Source of the DNA: Buddleja alternifolia
Taxonomy: Eukaryota; Streptophyta; Magnoliopsida; Lamiales; Scrophulariaceae
NCBI GenBank assembly: GCA_019426215.1
Contig: CM033405.1
Location: 30,906,199 to 30,970,198, forward strand
Direction of reading: 5' to 3'
DNA length: 64,000 bases
A model generated the notes under the pieces. That model saw only the letters and a list, made by a program, of their open reading frames with translations, was not told where the DNA came from and did no database searches. Shown here piece after piece: positions 57,109 to 64,000 of the stretch; positions within the stretch are counted from its first letter, which is position 1, and each line of letters starts with the position of its first letter. The position numbers were made by a program, and so were the translations under genes.

Positions 57109-59832
57109 ATGTTGGTTGCAAATAGTTTTGATTTATGGCAGAAGGACACCTTCTTCTCTGCAGCTGAGGAGGTTCAACAATCTGCTGATATGTCAGTTTT
57201 GCTTCCATTTTTCTCTTTTTCCTTTTTTTGTGTGATATAAATTGATCTTGATCTGCTTCATTTTTTGTGGGTTTTGTGTGTTTTATCGTGTAATGTATGC
57301 TTCTTCTATTTTTGAAAAATTACACACAGACCCTTCCCTTACTGTGTAATTATCAAAAACTCCCCTCATTTATTGGAATTACCAACACACACCATCAAGG
57401 ATCTATTTGTAAGGTTAGTAGGGAAATTACCAGCACACATTCTCAAGGGGTCTATTTGTAAGGTTTATAGCGGTAAAATTGTAAGAATTTTTAAATAAAT
57501 AGTGAGTGTGATTTTATGAAATTCTTAACATGAGGGGGTGTGTTGGTAATATCTAATAACTTAGGGAGAGTTTTGGTAATTACACAATATGCGAGGGGGT
57601 CTGTGTGTAACTTTCCCTTTGTGTGCAGTTTGTGTGTAATTGCCCGTTTCTTTTCAATAATGGATTGTGGGTTTTAGTTTTATGAGGGGATTTTTTTTTG
57701 GCAAAAAGTTTGGGTAGGGTGGTTTCCGGTCACGTATTACGGGGCATTGCCTCCGGGATTAAAAGTCGCTTACAGATGTATTTACAGATTCTCCACCAGC
57801 AAAACATCTATCACAGCATAGAGAATTGAACACGCAAACTTCTAGGGGTGGTTGGAGACCTTATTTGGTTAATCAGTTTTTTTAAAAAAGTTTTGTATGT
57901 AATTGTATTTATATAGCAAACAAGAACACATGGAAGAGTGAAGGAAAGTACATTGCTAAGTTTATTAGTGAAATAAGCTGGAATTCTATAACAATGTGGC
58001 ATATTTAGTTCAATAGTTTAGAGCTTTTGTCTTTCCTTGTTCTTCTTAATGACTTCAATTTCAAAAATAATTGCTGAAAATAGCGTTATCTTTTGCGTTT
58101 TCGGTTTGGCAGAATGGAATCAGCTTATAGGACATGGCTCAGAGCAAGGAAAGAAGGATTGTTACCTCATTATTTAGACGAACTAGCTAGAGAGCTTCAA
58201 ATGGCTTTAGGCACTGCGAAATGGCAGGTCAGATACTTTATTCTATATCGAAAATTCCGTATTTCTCGTTCCAGTATAAGAAATGTATTTAACTCATGGA
58301 TATTTGGCGCTAATGGTGCCTTTTTTTATTCCTTTGTAGTTTACCTGATTAATATTTCTTTTTTTACAATATTGGTTGTTGTAATATATAGTTGGAAGAG
58401 TTTGAAAAGGCAGTTCGTCTGAGCTACAGAAATAATGGCGAGGATATAACAATAACCCGACATAAGCAATTTGTTTCCGCTATACAAGACCAAATTTCCC
58501 GTGTTGAAACAGCGTTGAAGGAATCATTTGATGTTGAAGGGAAGAAACCGTTTCGGTGGATAAATTTGGATGAAGAAGAATGTGATGACTTAGCCCTTTT
58601 TCTTTCGGGAACTTCCGAGACATCACAAGGGATTAAAGACGAAGCTATAACTAGCTCGATTAATAATAAGAAAAGTAATACAAAAGAAGATTGCGGTCCG
58701 GATTCTGAAATTAGTTCCAGAGTGCAAATCCCGACTCACACGAACAGTTTGGAAATTCTCACAAGTAATGAGAAAGAGCAAGAAGAGAGCAAATTTCTCG
58801 TGCGAGAGGATGAAATTATCTATCAAGCTGATAGAAATCAAAGGAGACCTTTGGAGATTATTATTGATAGTGATGATAGGCAGAAGAATGCATTGATTGA
58901 AGCTACACCTAAAGAGAAGGGGTCTAAACCGTTCTTTTGTAGGTCGAGGGGTGAAGACAATCTCGGAGCAAAAGGAGTGATAGGTCGTACACAATTGAGA
59001 ATGATCGGTTGGATAAATCAGGTAAGTTTTGGCGAAAAATTCCTGGAAATATTACTTTTGAAATAAGCACAGAGTTATTGGAAGAGAGGGTTTTGTAGCA
59101 TTGTATAGATTTATATTAACCTCCCCATTCCATTCTAGGTTCCATTTGAACTTGGCAATAAAAGTTGAAAAACGAAATATGTTGTACCGTTCGTGGTTGA
59201 AAGATTGTCTTGTTGTGTCATTACGATGATACCTTCTATCAAAGAAATTTTCATTTGTAGAAAATTGGATTTATTTCGAGACGTCTTAAAAGGAAGCAAG
59301 AGCAATAAATTTGGTACAGAGGGAGTGGTTGTTATGTTCTTTTGCTTGTGTTTATTTCAAGATAAATGGAGATTCTGCTTTTTCGTATTTGTACCTAGGC
59401 TTATTTATTCGTTAATTGTTTTAACATTTGCTAATAGTGTTTTTCGGTGACATTTTCCTTGTAAAAACAATTTTGAGAAAGAATGCTAAAGTTTAAGATA
59501 TCCTGAACATCTGCAGCATATTAGAGGAGGCCAGAGAAGTCAGAGACAACAACAGATTTCACCAGTGTTGCCGGTCAGTTCAATGCGCTTCGTACTCGGT
59601 TTGATGCTAACCATTTTTCTAGTTGGTATGTTCTTTTCTCTAGTAACTTCTATTAACATTTCATAAGCTAAATTTTATTTAGTTTTAGTTATTTAAGTAT
59701 CAGAGTCATTGCACCACTAATTGAGTTAATTCGCTCGGTGCGTATATATGTATGGCAAGACGATAACCATAGAAATCATGTTGAATTTCATCATTTGTTT
59801 CTGCAGTGCCTTTTTTGCTCTATTCTACCTAA
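57109..59832 (+). CDS. Syntaxin-6 N-terminal-domain protein with C-terminal membrane anchor (At1g27700-like)
   Basis: Five exons: 57109-57191, 58113-58227, 58392-59021, 59517-59625, 59807-59832, giving 320 residues. All introns are GT..AG and the frame closes exactly. The N-terminus SFDLWQKDTFFSAAEEVQQSAD, then ESAYRTWL, LDELARELQMALGTAKWQ and ISRVETALKES are the three-helix syntaxin-6 N-terminal domain (PF09177). A long polar, Ser/Asp/Glu-rich linker (about residues 120-270) follows. The end RFVLGLMLTIFLVVPFLLYST is a single tail-anchor-like membrane segment. I see no SNARE motif, unlike SYP61, so it is probably an accessory Golgi/TGN protein rather than a fusion SNARE. A 9-bp-TSD-type transposon sits in intron 1. 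Confidence 0.88.
57314..57617. mobile_element. Inverted-repeat element in intron 1 of the syntaxin-domain gene
   Basis: Ends GAAAAATTACACACAGACCC and the inverse of GGGAAAGTTACACACAGACCC. TIRs are about 80 bp. It matches 28852-29104 closely. The middle contains two imperfect copies of the phrase TCTATTTGTAAGGTT. No TSD is resolved. Confidence 0.7.
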
Positions 59833-60020
59833 TAAGGTTGAATTCCATTGATCACGTGCTCGAAAAAAGGTATGTATATAACCTTCAATCTTGCGTCTAT
59901 TACACTTGTGGACTGTAGTAGTTTGAAGGTGGCAGTGCCTTCATAATGTGTAGTGAGGCGTGTAAAATGTACTCTTACAAATATATTGTATGCACCTTTC
60001 GTGCTCTGTAATATAGAATT

Positions 60021-60277
60021 GGGGATAACCGCCCTCAAACTCCCTCATTTTTTGGGTAATTTCTACGGGTCCCTGAGGTTTTGCAAGTTATTAAGACGCC
60101 CCCAGTCAGATCTTGACAACTCAAAAAACAGTGAGTGAAATTGTTATATGTTTTTACCAACAAGGGGTGAAATTGTAATCTCATTTTAATGATAGGAGAA
60201 GTTATGGTAATTTTTTAGCCCACGGGGTATTTTTCGTACTTAGAGTCTCACACAAGAGGTTTCTATGTAATTTACCC
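60021..60277. mobile_element. Inverted-repeat element downstream of the syntaxin-domain gene, 9-bp TSD (8/9)
   Basis: Left GGGGATAACCGCCCTC, right ...GTAATTTACCC. Flanks TATAGAATT (60012-60020) and TATAGAATA (60278-60286) differ at one base. 257 bp. It shares CAAGGGGTGAAATTGTAAT-type text with 63726-63957 (opposite orientation). Confidence 0.72.
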
Positions 60278-60289
60278 TATAGAATAGAA

Positions 60290-62236
60290 CATGGAACATC
60301 AAATTGGAAAGACTACCTACTTTCTCTTCCTTCCGCAATACAATTTGGAAGGACTACACATACTACCGTTCTTTTACTGCTTTCCTCGTATATTTGTGTG
60401 ATTTGATACCGAAGAGAAGCTGTCGGTCGATGCTCGGTGAAAATAGAATTGAGTTGGCTAATCCATATTCTTGTGTCTGCAGGTTGTATGAGTTAGTGAT
60501 GGAGAAATGAAAGCATGAAGGCTTCTTTTGTTCAAGTGTGGACATTACTTGCATGTGCTCAAGGGCCATTGCAGCATTGTCAATTTCAAATTGTTGAAAT
60601 GAATTGAAAATGCTTTAAGATAAACTCAATCACAATCATTCCAGGAATACAAATTGCTTAAGAGTATATATATACCATTGTTGAATGTATCTTCCCTTTG
60701 AAAGTGATTTATGAAGTTAGAATAATTCTGATATTAAGATTCATACATTGCCTTTAAGATGTGTATGTAAAGAGTGTTTATCTTCATAGCTCACTGGAAT
60801 GCTGATAAGTGCTATTTGTTCTTTTGTGGCAAATTTGTATTTTTGGTCTCATTTGATAGGGTGGGCACAGTTGGTCTCAAACTTTATGGGTTCTGCATAT
60901 TTGGTCTCATTCTCATAGTTCAAAAATTGTTGCATATTTGGTTCACGCCGTTTGTTTTGGGATGTAATTGGTAACGTGGATGTTCATAGTTTTACTGTTT
61001 TGGTGGGAAAAAATCGTGCGAAAGATACGGGAGGATTTCAATAAGGCATTTTCACATGAGCTTTTATGTCCTTCAAATCCTCAAGTGTTTTTCACGCGAG
61101 GTTTTTTCTACCAAGTCAGTAGAACTAACAGGTTTTTTCCTGCCAAATCATCCAAACTAATGGTTACATGGCTAGCATCGTCCCAAGATTGAGGGTCAAG
61201 ACCGCAAAGAAAGTCTAGCACAAGCATAATCTGAATTGTCCACGAAATGAGTGAACTATACTTGTATATTATGAACTACACTTAGTTTCAATCAAATTGG
61301 TTCTAAGCTAAAATTTCCTTCTAGCTCGAATCCAATTTCATCAAACCCAAGACAATTCAGAAAATGAGTGAATTACAATAGAATTGTACTAAGTTCCGGT
61401 CAAATCTAATCTGGACTAGAATTATGATGGAGTGAATTTTTTTCCAAGAAAATTCTACTCGAGACTTGGTTTATCCCAACTCCCAAGTATAACTCAGAGG
61501 AGGAACTTAAATTTGATCAATCCAAATCCAGAGAAAATTCACACTTTTACCAAAATTTCCTTTCATTTTTTTGACACGTTCAAATGGCTAATATCAATAG
61601 TCAATACATACATTTGATTAAGCACGAGGTTTCTCACATGATACAAATCATAGATCAATATGTATGTAAATCACCCGTTGATTATTCTCCGAGTTTATAT
61701 GTATCATAAAAAGTCCAATAAAATTGGATTTTATTGGCTGATACCATCGTATAATTGTGCAATTGTCGTTTAATTGCTGTATAGAGCAAATCCACATTCG
61801 ACATTTCATCTTCAGCAGTTACTCACATCTTACAGTGAAGAGTCGCAAGCAAAGCTGCATAAACTACTGCAGAAAAGACATCATCCCATATCAGAAATAA
61901 TCTGATTAGTATGGTCACAAATTTACGATGCGCAATAAATCCACAACATAGGCAATATCAACATCAAGTGATTCCCTCTGTTCTCCTTACTTAAAACCCG
62001 AGACTTCTTTTACAAATTCGAACCTTAAGTACCAGAACTGAAAAAATAGATTAAACAAATCGAAACAAACTAAATCAGAGACTAACAGAAAAAGTAGAAG
62101 AAATAAAACCGTATAAATAGCGTTGATGTTGCTAAAATCAAAGACAAAAGGAGATTGTGCTAATAACTTCAAATGAATTCATAAATGGAACTCACAAAAT
62201 TGCATAAGCAGATCTCATTTGTAACGCATTTGATCC
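60290..62236. other. Intergenic; 3' flank of KAS III at right
   Basis: AT-rich. A 60-70 bp phrase (CAATACATACATTTGATTA ... CATGATACAAATCATAGATCA) at 61600-61660 also occurs at 55541-55597, a dispersed repeat of unknown type. From about 61750 the DNA is probably the 3' UTR of the minus-strand KAS III gene. Confidence 0.5.
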
Positions 62237-62458
62237 TCATCCCCATCTAAGGATAGCCGAGCCCCATGTGAGACCGGCTCCAAAACCAGCAGTTGCAATA
62301 GTATGACCGGCTTGCACCTTCCCGCTTCTTACAGCTTCGTCCAACGCCAATGGAATCGATGCAGCACTTGTGTTGCCATAATTTGCCAGATTTGATATGA
62401 CTCGCTCGGATGGCACCTCTAGACGGGTCGCTACTGCATCTATAATTCTCTGGTTCGC
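62237..62458 (-). CDS. 3-oxoacyl-ACP synthase III (KAS III), last exon, partial
   Basis: Minus-strand exon coding [20 protein letters not shown] ... [21 protein letters not shown] ... [14 protein letters not shown] and stop TGA (62239-62237). It begins after the acceptor TTTAATGCAG. This is the C-terminal end of FabH/KAS III, the plastid enzyme that condenses acetyl-CoA with malonyl-ACP to start fatty-acid synthesis. The catalytic Asn of the Cys-His-Asn triad lies in NYGNTS. The His should be in the preceding exon, because the exon starts at the ANQR after HQ. No other exon was found up to 64000, so the upstream intron exceeds 1.5 kb or the gene continues past the window. Confidence 0.92.
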   Translation of the reverse strand, partial: ANQRIIDAVATRLEVPSERVISNLANYGNTSAASIPLALDEAVRSGKVQAGHTIATAGFGAGLTWGSAILRWG

Positions 62459-62531
62459 CTGCATTAAACCGTATTGCATAGGTCACGATGTGACATTATA
62501 TTTTGATATGTTCAGAGAACTCCACATATGT

Positions 62532-63064
62532 TCAAGTCAAGGAGAAACTTGAGCATGATAGAGAACATAAATAAGGCATGCAAATTTCATTTTCTGTATA
62601 ATAGGCGAGTAATTCTGAGTGAGTTCTGGGATTGTAGGTCACCGGACAGTCACAAATATCAGTGTATGGCGGACCTCATGTGGGTCCCACCACATGGTCA
62701 TTTGTTGTCGTACAGGGACCCGAATCCCGGGAGAGTAAAACATAATAGGTCCTCGAACAACTAAGAATTTGCGATGTTGACGTGCTTGAGCATGTATAGT
62801 CAAAGTCAAAGAGAAACTTCAGCATCATAGAGAACACAAATTGTCGGAAAACGTAAAAGTTTCACTCTCTCTGCAATAGGCGAGTAATTCTTAGAGAGTC
62901 ATGGGATGGTAGATAACCCGACAGTCACAAATCTCAGCGTATGGTGCAACCCACACGAGTCCCACCACATGGAAGTTTGTTATCGTCCCGGGACCCGAAT
63001 CAGGGGAGAGCCATGCATAATAGGTCTTCGAACAATTAAGATTGCCAAGTTAATGTGCTTAATG
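62532..63064. repeat. Tandem duplication in the KAS III intron, unit about 270 bp
   Basis: AAGTCAAGGAGAAACTTGAGCAT ... (62532-62800) recurs from about 62802 to 63064 with roughly 80% similarity by eye. Shared phrases include GGCGAGTAATTCT, CAGTCACAAAT, CCCACCACATGG and GGGACCCGAATC. Confidence 0.8.
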
Positions 63065-63724
63065 TATTAGCTTAAAACTTCACCAAACTGATACAAACCA
63101 TTGATATCAAGTTACCAGAGTTTCTAGTAGAAAAAGATAAATGATCCTCTCTACATTCAACAGTTTATGCATATATTTGTGCACGTAAATCCATCACTAC
63201 TTGCAGAACAAAGTTCATCAATGTTGCATATTTTCTTTCATTCACAATCACAAGTTTCTTGAATCTATATGACAAAACGCTAGCTAAATAAGACAAAACG
63301 AACAGATTATATTGCATTGCTCAGACCAACCAATCTCAAACATTTCACCTTATTCCTTCCCCCTATATTCTTATTGAAATCACAAAAAGCAAATAGTGAC
63401 ATAGATATTAGAATACAGAGTATATGTACAGAGGGAAAGGTATCACAAACTAAAGGCAAATCTGAAAATATGTCAATCTTATGCGGTGCCCGTCTCATAT
63501 ATAAATTTAACTTATTTATATCAACAATAGAATGTTTATTTAATCACCTATACTTGGACTGCTGTACATTGTAACTTTTCATAATCATATTTATCAATAA
63601 CCTGGACACCTCATCAAGAGAAGCATGAATTTAAATATTATATTCCTGCCCATCCTATTTTCATATATCCATTTCACTCAGCAATGAGTTTTAGACAAGG
63701 GTTGAAAAAGTCGGGTGTATCTTA
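63065..63724. other. Probable KAS III intron, nothing recognised
   Basis: No exon of KAS III and no other gene was recognised on either strand. Confidence 0.5.
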
Positions 63725-63725
63725 T

Positions 63726-63957
63726 ACATTAGGGTAAACTACATAGACACCCCCAGCGTGACACCCTAATTACAAAAACACCCCGAGATTTGAGAAATTA
63801 CCATAATTTCCCTTGTCAGCAAAAGCATATTACAATTTCACCCTTTGCTTTTCAAGTTGTCACAATTTTAGAAGGGGCGTCTTTTGGTAATTTGCAGGAC
63901 CTCAGCGAGTTTGTGGCAATTACCCAATGAGTAAGCGAGTATGCAATTAATTATCTC
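63726..63957. mobile_element. Inverted-repeat element, probable
   Basis: Starts near GGGTAAACTACATAGACACCCCC and carries TTACAATTTCACCCTTTGC, the inverse of text in 60021-60277. The right tip is degenerate and no TSD is resolved, so the limits are approximate. Confidence 0.45.
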
Positions 63958-64000
63958 TAAAATTTTTATTGTCCTCAAAAGTAATGGTCAAGAGTTAGTG

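Noticed and set aside
56735..57208. 157-aa minus-strand frame opposite the syntaxin-domain gene start
   Set aside because: It consists of microsatellite translation (HTHTHT, YIYIYI) and overlaps the recognised leader and exon 1 on the other strand.
58623..58994. 123-aa minus-strand frame
   Set aside because: Shadow of exon 3 of the syntaxin-domain gene.
62459..64000. Further KAS III exons
   Set aside because: No reverse-strand segment with KAS III motifs and a donor site was found; the region holds a tandem duplication and transposon-like sequence.

Overview
This window is nuclear DNA from a flowering plant, most likely a dicot. The evidence is the AT-rich intergenic DNA, short GT-AG introns in the host genes, LTR retrotransposons primed by plant tRNA-Asp and tRNA-iMet, many small inverted-repeat transposons, and protein-coding genes of plant-specific types. 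An asterid such as a Lamiales species is a guess from the look of the proteins, not something the sequence proves. No organelle, bacterial or viral genome segment was recognised.

Layout. 1-10 kb is intergenic DNA with a diverged LTR fragment, a CT-rich 0.5-kb duplication, a SINE, a long TA-rich block, a 9-bp-TSD inverted-repeat element split by a solo LTR, and a hAT-like element split by a TRIM. 10.1-20.6 kb is one complete Ty3/gypsy element of the Tat type: 0.6-kb LTRs, perfect 5-bp TSD, tRNA-Asp primer site, broken gag-pol on the + strand, and a spliced four-exon gene on the - strand between pol and the 3' LTR. 20.7-23.6 kb is a 1.49-kb tandem duplication, one copy of which has gained a 90-bp MITE. 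24.5-26.0 kb is an intronless AAA-ATPase gene (BCS1/At5g57480 type). 26-35.5 kb is gene-poor and holds several small transposons, a SINE and an unclassified 261-bp insertion. 35.5-40.2 kb is a decayed Ty1/copia element with short LTRs. 41-45 kb holds a SINE, further 9-bp-TSD elements and a CACTA element with another transposon nested inside it.

45.5-51.1 kb is a 13-exon SET-domain (RuBisCO LSMT-like) methyltransferase gene. 51.1-57 kb is intergenic with a MITE, tandem repeats and a perfect 21-bp hairpin. 57.1-59.8 kb is a five-exon gene for a protein with a syntaxin-6 N-terminal domain and a C-terminal membrane anchor. 62.2-62.5 kb is the last exon of a plastid 3-oxoacyl-ACP synthase III (KAS III) gene on the - strand, whose other exons lie beyond the right edge.

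The host genes are functionally unrelated neighbours. The most interesting parts are (i) the spliced antisense gene in the gypsy element together with intron-like GT..AG insertions in its integrase, and (ii) a crowd of non-autonomous inverted-repeat elements, at least a dozen of which carry exact or near-exact 9-bp target duplications typical of Mutator-like transposition. Exon coordinates and protein lengths were worked out by hand from splice consensus and frame continuity. No database search was run, so family names rest on recognised motifs.
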